Shown one piece after another: positions 54,903 to 63,985 of a stretch of 64,000 nt of DNA. The notes under the pieces are model-generated. The model saw only the letters and a program-made list of their open reading frames with translations, searched no databases and was not told the DNA's origin. The position numbers and the translations under genes were made by a program. Position 1 is the first letter of the stretch. Every line of letters begins with the position of its first letter. This DNA comes from Butyrivibrio sp. YAB3001. GTDB lineage: Bacteria > Bacillota > Clostridia > Lachnospirales > Lachnospiraceae. The stretch covers positions 101,910-165,909 of the forward strand of contig NZ_FOKR01000010.1 in the NCBI RefSeq assembly GCF_900112195.1. Reading direction: 5' to 3'.

Positions 54903-56234
54903 TCATCGAATTGACCGAGTATATTTACATCTAGGATAACTACTGCATCCAACAAATCTGCCATTCCTACCATTTCTTTCAACAAGCCTGCTACTGCATT
55001 CGGGACACACGGTCGGATCGTATCTATTAGCATTACTTTCCCTATGTGGAATACTAATTTGTACTGCTGCATCAGGATTGTTTCTGGAGCATTCGATACA
55101 TGTTCCCAGGTTCACATGATTCTTCCCACCATATGAAGAAAATTCCCTATCCATGGCTATCTTTCCGCAGAACTCACACTTAACCCATCTGTTCCCATCG
55201 GGATCTTTAATAGGATTTTCCTGTTGTTCAAAACCAGAAGCCATGTTGCGGGCAAATTCTTCCCGGGCTCTGCGCTTTTCTGACTCAGCAGCCTCCTTCT
55301 CACGAAGCAACTGCTCCTCACGTTCTCTTATCTTTCGCTCGTATTCCTCTTGGAGTTTCTTTTCTTCTTCCAAGCGTTTTTGGCGTTCAGCCTCGCGCTT
55401 TTCCTGCTCCATTATACGTCTGTCGTGTTCACGATCCTGCTTCTTTCTGAATTCATAATATGCTTTATCATATAATAAATCCAAACTATCTCTGTGAAAC
55501 ATTAGATTGTTATTCTCATCAAAAGAATAGTCACTGAGTCTTCCTTCTGTAACAATCGTCTCACGCCATAGTCCATCTATATCCTGATCATAAAATACAG
55601 CTTCAAGTCGAGCCTCTTCATACTCAATCCCATCTATTGACAGAAGAAGGCAATAGCCCTGTCTGCTTTCTATTTTCATAAGCCATTCCGGAAACTGATC
55701 TTCAAAACCTCCATTCATGATATCTGCAATATAATAACTCCTGATATCCTGTGTATTCATATCAAGAATATCAAGTTTATCATCTGTGATATTTGCCCTA
55801 TCATGAAAGTAACTGATGGCCAGCTTATGGGACTCTGATAAAAAAGAGAACTCATACTTCCTATTAATGCTTTCATCAACTGTATTTATAGGCACTCTGG
55901 TGTCTATGTCCCCGGTTTTAAGTTTATCATCGAGCCAGCATTTCAATACTATCTTTGACTCTATCGAAGTCTTGCCTTCAGTTACTGCCGTACACTCAAA
56001 CTCTGTATCAGAATCCTTTATCCTAAAATGCTGTTCCCTAAGATTTCTATCCCCGGCTACAAGTATAAGATTGGCACCACAACCGCAAGGACAGAACAGT
56101 TCTCCTTTTTTGCTCTTCTCACGAAGCCAATTTAGTTTCTCCGGGATATTGATCTGCTTATCACCAATGACAGTATATATGGACTCAATTCCTATAGATT
56201 TTCCGTTATATATAGCCTCCGTCCTCTGGGCCAT
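54903..56234 (-). CDS. CoiA-like zinc protein with coiled coil and topoisomerase-type zinc ribbon
   Basis: 443 residues. Near residue 48, [20 protein letters not shown] then REQHFRIK resembles the zinc-binding N-terminus of the competence protein CoiA. Residues ~265-335 are a continuous charged coiled coil ([20 protein letters not shown]). Then [16 protein letters not shown] and ECSRN form one zinc knuckle, and [20 protein letters not shown] then [11 protein letters not shown] is a topoisomerase-C4-type zinc ribbon, usually binding single-stranded nucleic acid. A nucleic-acid related role is likely; the CoiA nuclease motif was not found. Confidence 0.72.
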   Translation of the reverse strand: MAQRTEAIYNGKSIGIESIYTVIGDKQINIPEKLNWLREKSKKGELFCPCGCGANLILVAGDRNLREQHFRIKDSDTEFECTAVTEGKTSIESKIVLKCWLDDKLKTGDIDTRVPINTVDESINRKYEFSFLSESHKLAISYFHDRANITDDKLDILDMNTQDIRSYYIADIMNGGFEDQFPEWLMKIESRQGYCLLLSIDGIEYEEARLEAVFYDQDIDGLWRETIVTEGRLSDYSFDENNNLMFHRDSLDLLYDKAYYEFRKKQDREHDRRIMEQEKREAERQKRLEEEKKLQEEYERKIREREEQLLREKEAAESEKRRAREEFARNMASGFEQQENPIKDPDGNRWVKCEFCGKIAMDREFSSYGGKNHVNLGTCIECSRNNPDAAVQISIPHRESNANRYDPTVCPECSSRLVERNGRNGRFVGCSSYPRCKYTRSIR

Positions 56235-56278
56235 TGAACTCTGCTCCTTATCTTACATAGTGTTTTGCATACCCGATT

Positions 56279-56575
56279 TCATCTATAACAGATAACGCTC
56301 TCCAGCTGTTGATATGTTTTACCTTCTTCCAGCTTAAACGGATGCTGCTTAGCTTCACCTCCGAACCATTGATATGGAAGATCATTTTCTGTTTTGCCTT
56401 CACATATCTCTACATCCCCACCTTTTATAGGTTTGAACGCAGGCATAGTCAGTCCAACCTTTTTACATTCTTTAATAAACTCAGGGGCATTTATAAAAGA
56501 TTCAGCAAGCTCATTATCCTTAGGATTCATATAGACTTCGTCAAAATACACCTTGTCAAAAATACAAACACACAT
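56279..56575 (-). CDS. Unrecognised small protein
   Basis: About 98 residues from ATG 56575 (a longer frame to 56608 overlaps the SEC-C gene's last codons). Contents: VYFDEVYMNPKDNELAESFI, KKVGLTMPAFKPIKGGDVEI, GEAKQHPFKLEEGKTYQQLE. No signal peptide or membrane segment. I do not recognise a family. The overlap with the SEC-C gene suggests the two are translated from one mRNA; alternatively the ORF is a fragment. Confidence 0.5.
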   Translation of the reverse strand: MCVCIFDKVYFDEVYMNPKDNELAESFINAPEFIKECKKVGLTMPAFKPIKGGDVEICEGKTENDLPYQWFGGEAKQHPFKLEEGKTYQQLESVICYR

Positions 56576-56589
56576 GCTTATCGCCTGCT

Positions 56590-57816
56590 TCAGTTTCTTC
56601 CGCAGCATTTCTTAAACTTTTTACCGGAACCGCAAGGACATGGATCATTGGGATATACCTTCTTGGTCGTCTTCTCAAAAGGGCCATTCATACCCATAGG
56701 CATGTTCATAACCGGCATTTCAACTGACTCTCCATCAACGTCAACACCAAATCCCATCTCCCTGATATGCGGAGCTGCCTCAGCAAGCATCTTAGCTGCA
56801 TGACTGCTTCCTGGAATTATGGTTGGCATCTGTCCCGGCTTAAGAACCGGCCTTGGCATATCACTTGGTGCATATCCCCTGTTAATGAGCATATTGGTTC
56901 CATTTGTCAGCGGCATGTACAGACTAACAATCTTATTCACCTGCTGATCATTTGCAAATTCGAACTGATCCCAGAACCATTGCATGGTATCGTGTGGATT
57001 ATCATCCTGCCATGAGATCCTGTCCCAAAGCTCATACAAAAGATCAATCGCATCATCTCGCTCCATCTTCATATCTTTCACAAGAAATGCCAGCATATCC
57101 TTATACACCTTGTGAGATAAAAGAGCTCCCGTAAAGAACAACTCCTCAACTTCTGCAGGAGTAGGAATATAAAAATCTTTATCCGCCTGTGCTCTACGTA
57201 ACCTGTCCAAAGAATCCATATGACCGATAAAGAGCCTCTCAATAAGCACATTTTCTATCTTGACTGACTTAAGCAGATCATCTGGGATACGCCTATATAT
57301 CACATCAAGTTCCTCTGCGTCCATATGCATTTCTTTTTTCTTGTTAACTACTTTCAGAAAAACATCTACCGGTGTGTATGCGTACATGGTTTCCGCCCAT
57401 CTAAGGCACATCCATACCCAGGCAGCTCTTGCTCTGTACTTATTAAACTCCTCACCAGCAATCTCTTTTGTATAGATCTCCCACACATCTGTAAGCGTTG
57501 AGAAATAATGGTCTTCATCGAAGTATGCCAGTTCCATCTCATTTAATGTGCAAGCCATATCAAACACTGGCTCATCCGGTTTTACCTCAATGACCTTTCC
57601 ATATGCTTTTTCCAAAAGAAGCAAGGATGCTTCATCCAGAATCGCCAACCGGTTAAAAAGACTCTCCTTTGAAAGAAAGTTCTCTGCGATCTTTTCAATA
57701 AGATCTGCCTTTTTGAGCTGAGAAGTTTTCCCAATATAAAGATCTCTGGCAAAGATTTTAAGCGACTCCTTGTCATACATATCCATCTTGTCTCTAAACT
57801 CAAGCAAATTCGACAT
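56590..57816 (-). CDS. SEC-C motif protein
   Basis: About 408 residues from ATG 57816 (TTGGAGGGCGCGGAT precedes). The long N-terminal part is helical without a family I know, starting LLEFRDKMDMYDKESLKIFA. The C-terminus PNDPCPCGSGKKFKKCCGRN is the SEC-C zinc motif found at the end of SecA and in many stand-alone proteins, where it binds ribosomes or nucleic acid. First gene of the 52-58 kb cluster. It has a TATAAT-type -10 at 57865-57870. Confidence 0.8.
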   Translation of the reverse strand: MSNLLEFRDKMDMYDKESLKIFARDLYIGKTSQLKKADLIEKIAENFLSKESLFNRLAILDEASLLLLEKAYGKVIEVKPDEPVFDMACTLNEMELAYFDEDHYFSTLTDVWEIYTKEIAGEEFNKYRARAAWVWMCLRWAETMYAYTPVDVFLKVVNKKKEMHMDAEELDVIYRRIPDDLLKSVKIENVLIERLFIGHMDSLDRLRRAQADKDFYIPTPAEVEELFFTGALLSHKVYKDMLAFLVKDMKMERDDAIDLLYELWDRISWQDDNPHDTMQWFWDQFEFANDQQVNKIVSLYMPLTNGTNMLINRGYAPSDMPRPVLKPGQMPTIIPGSSHAAKMLAEAAPHIREMGFGVDVDGESVEMPVMNMPMGMNGPFEKTTKKVYPNDPCPCGSGKKFKKCCGRN

Positions 57817-57873
57817 ATCCGCGCCCTCCAACTACGCTAAATCCCCATGCATTCAACTTACTCTATTATATGC

Positions 57874-57911
57874 AAAAAAGCACTTCCATGCTATATGAGT
57901 CATGAAAGTGC
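57874..57911 (-). terminator. Hairpin with T-run ahead of the SEC-C gene
   Basis: GCACTTCCATG (57880-57890) pairs with CATGAAAGTGC (57901-57911), one mismatch; the minus strand then has T6. No minus-strand gene lies upstream, and a -10 box follows directly, so it may insulate the SEC-C promoter from transcription coming from the right. Confidence 0.6.
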
Positions 57912-58096
57912 ATCTATGAAAAAGTGTTGTGTGGAGTTCAAGAAGTGCTGAGCTCTTCTTGATGTACTCATAATACAATTCGCTCCTTAAACGAGCCTTA
58001 AAGCCTTGTGAAAAATTTGTGTCCTTCCTCCGAACTGAAAATGTAGTAAGATATCAATGAAGAATAAAACATTTATAGATTAAATGGAGTCATTAC

Positions 58097-59326
58097 ATGA
58101 AAAAGAAAGCACTACTCTTGGCAATTGCTGCTACACTCACTCTAAGTGCCTGCTCCGGCAAAGCCATCACCACAGACCAGAATACTAACTCAGATACGGT
58201 AACTTCTGTGTCCACCGAAAAAGCAACAACAGACTCAACATCAGACAATACTGCAGAAGAACCAAAAAGCAGTTCTGACGCACCCTCCGACACAAATAAT
58301 GAGGAGCCTTCTTCTGAAGCTGGATACAAACAAGCTTACAAAGAAATTATCGAAGCCGATCGTGAAAAGAAAGCATCCCTTACAGAAGAAGCCTCTTATG
58401 ATGAACTTGCAGAGTGCATCGACTGTTACTGGCTATACGATATAGACAAAGATAATATACCTGAACTTTTGATAAGGTATGGCGACTGCGAAGCTAATTA
58501 TCATGGGATGCTATATTCCTATATTGACGGGCAGGCTACTTTCATTGACAATCTCTCAATGGGTCACACTGGATTCTATGCTGTTCCTGATGAAAACGGT
58601 ATTCTCAGCTATTGGGGACATATGGGATATGCAGAATGTTGGAAAATGACACTTAACGGCACTGAACTTAGCTCTGAGGAATTATACTCTGAGGATATCA
58701 ATGAAAAACTTAATGCTGGGGAAGATGTCTGGTACAAAGCTTCAAATGAGATTGTGCCTGGGGCCTACTACCTGGATTCATATGACTACAACAACGCCTA
58801 TCCAATAGAGATGTATGAAACCATTACAGCTTACGCCCACGGAAAAGAAAAATCTGATTCAGAAAGCTACTCTTTCCCCAATAATGATCCAAACTTCTAC
58901 ACTGATCTTATGCAAAATGATGGCCTCGTTAACGCTGTTGCCCTTGACCAATACATGAACACTATAGGCAAAGTACCTTTCAGTAACCTCTTAGAAGAAA
59001 AGCAGATATATGACTATGCTCCAGGAGGGCTTACTCCCCTTAATATCACTTACGCCGACTTAAATACTGACGGCATATATGAATGCATTTTCTACCTTAA
59101 CGAGAGAAATAACCCAGAGAATCAGTACATGGATTATAGCGTTATCCTGAGCCTTCAAGGCAATGACATTTTTGCATACCTGAATTTCTGCCCTTATGAG
59201 ACTTCCATTACCGAAGATGGCTACTTTATAACTGAACCCGACGAGTACACCAGTGAGCGTTATATAAAAAGAGTCCTCTATGATAGGGAAAAATGTTTTA
59301 TCTATAGTGTTCCTTCAGAAGGCTGA
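58097..59326 (+). CDS. Lipoprotein with Asp-rich calcium-loop-like repeats
   Basis: 409 residues. Signal MKKKALLLAIAATLTLSAC with lipobox LSAC, then a Ser/Thr/Glu-rich spacer to about residue 75. The folded part has WLYDIDKDNIPELLIRYGD and ITYADLNTDGIYECIFYLNE, both DxDxDGxxE loops like dockerin, EF-hand or FG-GAP metal-binding loops, suggesting a VCBS/FG-GAP-like surface protein. One of few plus-strand genes here. Role unknown. Confidence 0.8.
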   Translation: MKKKALLLAIAATLTLSACSGKAITTDQNTNSDTVTSVSTEKATTDSTSDNTAEEPKSSSDAPSDTNNEEPSSEAGYKQAYKEIIEADREKKASLTEEASYDELAECIDCYWLYDIDKDNIPELLIRYGDCEANYHGMLYSYIDGQATFIDNLSMGHTGFYAVPDENGILSYWGHMGYAECWKMTLNGTELSSEELYSEDINEKLNAGEDVWYKASNEIVPGAYYLDSYDYNNAYPIEMYETITAYAHGKEKSDSESYSFPNNDPNFYTDLMQNDGLVNAVALDQYMNTIGKVPFSNLLEEKQIYDYAPGGLTPLNITYADLNTDGIYECIFYLNERNNPENQYMDYSVILSLQGNDIFAYLNFCPYETSITEDGYFITEPDEYTSERYIKRVLYDREKCFIYSVPSEG

Positions 59327-59407
59327 AATCATTAATGTTATCACGATGATATTTTATGGGAAAATCATATCTTTTTCGGTGAAACAATGCTATGATTATT
59401 TCACTCC

Positions 59408-59480
59408 ATGTAGGGAGCCGTCGAGCACCTACATATAGAAAACGGAGAGCGGCCTCATCCTGTTTTAGCTCTCCGTACTA
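59408..59480. terminator. Dyads after the lipoprotein gene
   Basis: ATGTAGG pairs with CCTACAT (about 59408-59434), and ACGGAGAGC pairs with GCTCTCCGT (about 59442-59477). The second is followed on the minus strand by TTTTC, so it fits a terminator for leftward transcription better than for the lipoprotein. Confidence 0.45.
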
Positions 59481-59832
59481 CGTTTATGGGTATTACATCA
59501 TCAATATCTAATACAGCTCCGGTGTCAGATACTTCTTCAGAATCCCTTCCGCATCCACCTTGCCATTCAGATGCAGGTTGCTGTTACAACTGCTCCTTTG
59601 ATTGCCATACGATCACCTTCTCGCCTTTCTATTTCCACGTCTGTTGTAGTCGTCCTCAATCTCGTCGTTCCATCCGCTTCCGGTAAGGCTAAGATCACCC
59701 AGCTTTGCGAAATGCGCACTGTATAACATCCCCCTTATTGAGAGTGAGCTGTGAACAGATGGTGCTAAATTTAAATAGTGCTTTGCAAAGCTCAGCACCG
59801 GTGCTATTATACTGAAATAATCACTTATTCCT
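59481..59832. other. Non-coding or decayed stretch
   Basis: No convincing gene. Short minus-strand frames such as LSFAKHYLNLAPSVHSSL exist, but without SD or recognisable family; probably decayed coding DNA. Confidence 0.35.
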
Positions 59833-60207
59833 CTAGAACAACGGATTTATCCGCTCTTTCCCGTAAAGATAAGCAACTTCACTAATGCCTAAAATAGACG
59901 TCAACCTGATTCTTTGGGGACTCTGGTCTTCCTTTTTACGACACTCAAGGTAATATTTCTTCTTACATTTCTATTAATTCACTCATCTATCAGCTTCTTA
60001 GCAGCATCAACTCCACACTTATTATGCCTTGAAAAATCCGCCAACATCCTACTTAGTTTTTTCATTGTCATTGTTGTATAACATTTCTTTGAGCGCTTGT
60101 AATCCTCTTTGCATATCTCCGTAGAACCCTGGCATCCAAACCACTTCAATATTCTTCGAAGCCATAAATTCGCTTTTGCTTAGTAATTCAACAGCATAAT
60201 TATCATG
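59833..60207 (-). pseudogene. Relics of unrecognised small genes
   Basis: Three short minus-strand frames with protein-like composition. 59833-59965 reads YLECRKKEDQSPQRIRLTSI then LGISEVAYLYGKERINPLF. 59979-60065 reads KKLSRMLADFSRHNKCGVDA then AKKLIDE. 60049-60207 reads NIEVVWMPGFYGDMQRGLQA then LKEML. The last two overlap in different frames around an A6 run and may be one gene split by a frameshift. No family recognised. Confidence 0.4.
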
Positions 60208-60217
60208 CTATACCTGT

Positions 60218-61471
60218 TTACTCCCAGGAATCTGGAGTATCTATTTCAATATATCCAATCTCATATTTGCCATTTACATAATTCAAATTGAAGCCCATCA
60301 TTGGTCCCCATCTGTGAAGTGGCTCCACGTAGCATCTTAGCACTGAACCAGAGTCTCCCTTATTCAGGATTTCCGCGTAAAAGACTGGTTTTTGTTGCAT
60401 TGTCAGGTCATCTGACCACCAGTTAGAAAGATAGTCTTCATCGACTTCTTCTATTCTTGATAAGCCTGCTTCCCTAAGTGTAAACTTGATTTTGCTATCT
60501 TCAAGCTTATCGTAGTCTACGTTAAAGCCCTTGGCGCCATTTTCAATCTTTACCAGTGGAAGCTCGACTTCTACATACTCGCCAGTAGTCTGATCTCGGT
60601 CAAAGAGCCACATATCACCGAATGAATAAGTATCGGTGCTAGTGTCATAGGTAAGGGTTACCAGAATCTCTTTTACGCCATCTCCATCAAGATCTCCTGC
60701 CTGAACATGCGGAAAGCCTGTTTCATAACCTTCAGGAGTAATCAGTTTGTCACCATTGCCAAACTCGATAGTGTATGTGGCTAATTCCTTGTCTCCGTTC
60801 CAACTACGGCTAAGCCTGTCAGTCTTACCATCACCGTCGTAATCGCAGTTTTGAAACTCTCCCTGCCATGTGTATTCGTTGCATTCGTCCACATAGCCTT
60901 CAAATTCCCAGATGCCAAAAAATGATTTCTCGATATCAGATACAGATTCTGTCGTAGGTGCGGAATCAATAGCGGTTGAATCTTCTAAGCCGTTTATTTC
61001 TTCTGGCATGGTAAAACTCTCGGCATTAATCACCAAAGAGCCGTCCTTGCCGCTTATGCCTATGGTATATGTCTTCAAGTTTCCATCTTGCCCTTTATAG
61101 CTATATCCGTTCAGCGACATGTCTCCAGGAAAATTTAATGGAACAGCAATCGGAGCATCTTTCTTTAGTTCCGCTGTACTGTATACCTCTGTGGGAATGT
61201 AATCCACGCTGCCATTTTCATCGATGTTAAGCTCCAGAGAAAACACCCTAAAATCCTCTACGTTCTTGTCAGTATGAAAAAGAATAACTGTTTCGTATTC
61301 CGCACTGTCAACATTCATAGTCTTTGAAGAATCCACATAATCTGAATATTGCTCCTTCACATCATCGAGATAATCTGCAGATACCTTCGCATCCGTAGTA
61401 TCTTTTCCACACGAAGTTATTCCAGTGCATACCACAACTGCTGCAATCAATAAACCTAATATTTTTTTCAT
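60218..61471 (-). CDS. Lipoprotein with VCBS/FG-GAP-like repeats
   Basis: 417 residues. Signal MKKILGLLIAAVVVCTGITS followed by Cys (lipobox ITSC). The middle has NCDYDGDGKTDRLSRSWNGD and VQAGDLDGDGVKEILVTLTY, calcium-loop FG-GAP motifs, and the C-terminus GPMMGFNLNYVNGKYEIGYI. Likely a surface-anchored beta-propeller-like protein. AGAGGGAATC precedes the ATG. Similar in style to the plus-strand lipoprotein at 58097 but not closely alike in sequence. Confidence 0.82.
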   Translation of the reverse strand: MKKILGLLIAAVVVCTGITSCGKDTTDAKVSADYLDDVKEQYSDYVDSSKTMNVDSAEYETVILFHTDKNVEDFRVFSLELNIDENGSVDYIPTEVYSTAELKKDAPIAVPLNFPGDMSLNGYSYKGQDGNLKTYTIGISGKDGSLVINAESFTMPEEINGLEDSTAIDSAPTTESVSDIEKSFFGIWEFEGYVDECNEYTWQGEFQNCDYDGDGKTDRLSRSWNGDKELATYTIEFGNGDKLITPEGYETGFPHVQAGDLDGDGVKEILVTLTYDTSTDTYSFGDMWLFDRDQTTGEYVEVELPLVKIENGAKGFNVDYDKLEDSKIKFTLREAGLSRIEEVDEDYLSNWWSDDLTMQQKPVFYAEILNKGDSGSVLRCYVEPLHRWGPMMGFNLNYVNGKYEIGYIEIDTPDSWE

Positions 61472-61519
61472 GATTCCCTCTTATACTATAATTTAAATAT
61501 CCAACGCTACTAAATCCAC

Positions 61520-61670
61520 TCACTCATAACGATTATGCCCAGCAAGGCTCTTTTTATACTTCCAACACTTAATCGCTTCTTCCAAGCTCTTTCCCTTATT
61601 GTCATCAAAGAAATCGCGAATATAAGTATTATACTCAAACTGTGATTCTGTATTTCTTAGCAGATCTCAT
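61520..61670 (-). pseudogene. Relic: DUF6434-type domain end
   Basis: The minus strand reads SQFEYNTYIRDFFDDNKGKS then LEEAIKCWKYKKSLAGHNRY and a stop at 61520. From memory this is the CWKYKKSLPGxxxYE signature of DUF6434 domains (SAP-domain-associated). Only ~47 residues remain. Confidence 0.55.
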
Positions 61671-61745
61671 CTTTCAATTATATCAGTACGAAGCCCGCAG
61701 TAAATGCGGATTTCTGTATTTTAGTTCTTGATGTCATACCATAAC

Positions 61746-62061
61746 GGACGAACATTCCGATTTACAGAAGGTGGCAGAATTGATTTATGAAATGAACACT
61801 GATGCGCAAACAAAAGAAATCCTAGAAGGACAGCGCCGCTATAGAGAGCAGCTTGCCACTCAGTACGCTGCCGGTCAGATAGATACTGAGAAAAAATATA
61901 AGGCAATTATCGAAGAGAAAGACTCTTCTTTAGCTGAAATGAATGAAGAACTAGCTAATAACAAAATTACCATTGCTGAAAAGGACACTGTTATTTCTGA
62001 AAAAGACTCTACCATCGCAAAGCTCTTAGCTGAAATTGATGCCCTAAAAAATAATAGCTAA
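61746..62061 (+). pseudogene. Duplicate C-terminal fragment of the Rpn-family gene
   Basis: From about 61746 (GAACATTCCGATTTACAG) this copies 63234-63459 of the intact gene, reading AELIYEMNTDAQTKEILEGQ then RRYREQLATQYAAGQIDTEK. The catalytic N-terminal half is absent. Its tail has extra heptad-like units (EEKDSSLAEMNEELANNKIT, ISEKDSTIAKLLAEIDALK) compared with the intact gene, so the coiled coil has grown by repeat expansion. The following terminator is also duplicated (about 62084-62131). Confidence 0.85.
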
Positions 62062-62083
62062 CTACAAATAATTCTATAAGAAG

Positions 62084-62131
62084 ACTCCCAATGCGTACAT
62101 AGCTTTCAATGAACCTCATTGTGAGTCCCAC
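62084..62131 (+). terminator. Degenerate duplicate of the Rpn gene terminator
   Basis: GACTCCCAATG and CATTGTGAGTC form the stem; compare the intact copy at 63480-63526. One arm has a mutation. Confidence 0.55.
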
Positions 62132-62604
62132 TTAACTCAGCATAATTACCATAATCAGATTTTCCTGACATCTGAGCTTATACTACCTTTAACTCATTAT
62201 CCAGCTTTTTAATTTTCAAGGACACATTTTTTTCACTTTACAAATCTCATCATCCAAAGTAAACTAACTTTCGTTGATTCAAAAAATCAATCCGCTCGTT
62301 ATGAGCAATCTTCATGTCAACAGTGCATCCAAAGCGCTGTGAAACATTCTGACATGCAAGATTTTTCCAAACTTAAAGCTTTTGGGATTCATTCTACGCA
62401 GGTTATTATTTGACACATTTGCCTGATAATCAAGATTAAGTTTTGTCATAAATTTTCTTTGTCGGTATGCAAAGGTCTTAAAGACAAACTATGTCCTCAT
62501 TTTTATAATTGCAAAATGCATAATTCTTTTACATTTTTTGCAATTATCAAGCTTCCCCAATCCCAAAGCCATTACAATTATCATTTTAAGAAAGGTAAAA
62601 AATA
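62132..62604. other. Decayed intergenic stretch upstream of the Rpn gene
   Basis: Near 62187-62207, TTTAACTCATTATCCAGCT matches 63760-63780 of the XRE gene, a relic of the duplicated neighbour. Otherwise no gene. Plus-strand promoter of the Rpn gene must lie here but no clear -35/-10 was singled out. Confidence 0.45.
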
Positions 62605-63459
62605 TTGACTACAACAGAAGAATTTTCAAACAATCCATTAAAAGCACAAAGCTTTAAAACTGCAACAGGCACAATCGAATTCACATTAAAAAGTGATATC
62701 GTATTCCACTATGCTCTGCAAAAATCTAAAAAAGCTCTGACCGGACTCGTCTGCGCCCTAAACGGCATAAGCCCTTCAAAAGTTTCAGATATTGTTGTTC
62801 TGAATCCCATAGACTTAAATAACCTGTCAAAAGAAACAGTTATGGATCTTAAACTCTTGTTAAACGACGGAGTTATTATTAATATCGAACTCCAGATGTA
62901 TACTGATTCCTTCTGGGTTCCAAGATCACTCTTGTACCTCTGTAGAGGATATGATTCCATCTCCGAAGGTGATAACTACTCCATGTTAAAGCCCGCTTTC
63001 CATTACTGCATCACAGACCAGAATCTCATTAATGACGAGCCCGAGTTTTATTCCAAATATAGACTGCTAAATGTCAGAAATCATAATCCATATACTAAAA
63101 ATTTCGGAATTAATGTGCTAAACTTACATTATACAGATTTAGCAACACCAGAAGACATCGATAACAATCTTGTCTACTGGTCGAATCTTTTCAAAGCTAC
63201 AACATGGGATGAAATCCGTGCTTTAACAGATGAACATTCCGATTTACAGGAGGTGGCAGAATTGATTTATGAAATGAACACTGATGCACAAACAAAAGAA
63301 ATCCTCGAAGGACAGCGACGCTACAGAGAGCAGCTTGCCACTCAGTACGCCGCCGGTCAGATAGATACTGAGAAAAAATATAAGGCAATTATCGAAGAGA
63401 AAGACGCTACCATCGCCGAGCTCTTAGCAGAAATTGATACCCTAAAAAATAATAAGTAA
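62605..63459 (+). CDS. Rpn-family PD-(D/E)XK nuclease
   Basis: 284 residues from a TTG start with AAAGG nine nt upstream. The region VMDLKLLLNDGVIINIELQM carries the D...ExQ core of the recombination-promoting nuclease (Rpn/YhgA, PD-(D/E)XK) family, after SDIVFHYALQKSKKALTGLV typical of its N-terminus. The C-terminus (from ~215) is the coiled-coil segment also found in the fragment at 61746. Family members promote RecA-independent recombination in E. coli. Though often labelled putative transposase, no terminal repeats are present here. Confidence 0.88.
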   Translation: MTTTEEFSNNPLKAQSFKTATGTIEFTLKSDIVFHYALQKSKKALTGLVCALNGISPSKVSDIVVLNPIDLNNLSKETVMDLKLLLNDGVIINIELQMYTDSFWVPRSLLYLCRGYDSISEGDNYSMLKPAFHYCITDQNLINDEPEFYSKYRLLNVRNHNPYTKNFGINVLNLHYTDLATPEDIDNNLVYWSNLFKATTWDEIRALTDEHSDLQEVAELIYEMNTDAQTKEILEGQRRYREQLATQYAAGQIDTEKKYKAIIEEKDATIAELLAEIDTLKNNK

Positions 63460-63479
63460 CTACAAATACATCTAAAAAA

Positions 63480-63526
63480 GGCTCCCAATGCTCCATCTAC
63501 TTTCCCTAGACGACATTGGGAGTCTT
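63480..63526 (+). terminator. Terminator between the Rpn gene and the XRE gene
   Basis: GGCTCCCAATG pairs with CATTGGGAGTC, with A-rich sequence before and TCTTAAT after; convergent genes on both sides, so likely bidirectional. Confidence 0.75.
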
Positions 63527-63532
63527 AATCTA

Positions 63533-63985
63533 TCATTCCATATACAATGCCTTTGTTAAATCATATACTGCCTGCTTCTGCGAATCGCTCAAGTTTCTGT
63601 AATAATATACAAGCTCATCCACCTTACGCGCGTCGTCTTTTATCTTCTGAAACTCTGACGAAGCCGCAGAAGGCAAGACAGTATTTGATTCAGAGGTCTC
63701 ACTTAACTTGCCAGAATTACCAGAATCAGGCTTACCTGCCTGCTGAGCAATTGCTATCTTTAACTCATTCTCCAGCTCTTCATTTTCATCAAGTCTTGCT
63801 AAAAAGACTTCCGGGCTAACACCATAAAGTTTTGCCAGAATATTAAGTTTATCAGCAGACGGAATTATCCTTCCCGTTTCATAGGCAGAATACGTAACGC
63901 TCTTAACTCCTAAAAGCTTTGCAAGATCCTTTTGAAACCTACCTGAATCCTTCCTCATCTGCTTTAATAGCTCTGCTAAAGACAT
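63533..63985 (-). CDS. XRE-family regulator
   Basis: 150 residues. The HTH is GRFQKDLAKLLGVKSVTYSA then YETGRIIPSADKLNILAKLY, followed by a polar linker rich in Ser/Glu (~85-115) and a short C-terminal helix VYYYRNLSDSQKQAVYDLTK. Converges on the Rpn gene. A relic of its middle at 62187 shows that Rpn and XRE were once duplicated as a pair. Role unknown; it may control the Rpn gene. Confidence 0.9.
   Translation of the reverse strand: MSLAELLKQMRKDSGRFQKDLAKLLGVKSVTYSAYETGRIIPSADKLNILAKLYGVSPEVFLARLDENEELENELKIAIAQQAGKPDSGNSGKLSETSESNTVLPSAASSEFQKIKDDARKVDELVYYYRNLSDSQKQAVYDLTKALYME

Noticed and set aside
55816..56295. 159-codon plus-strand frame
   Set aside because: Antisense shadow of the CoiA-like protein; Ser/Leu-rich composition without SD.
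62605..63459. Transposase of an insertion sequence
   Set aside because: Rpn/PD-(D/E)XK proteins are often labelled putative transposase, but no inverted repeats or target duplications flank the gene.
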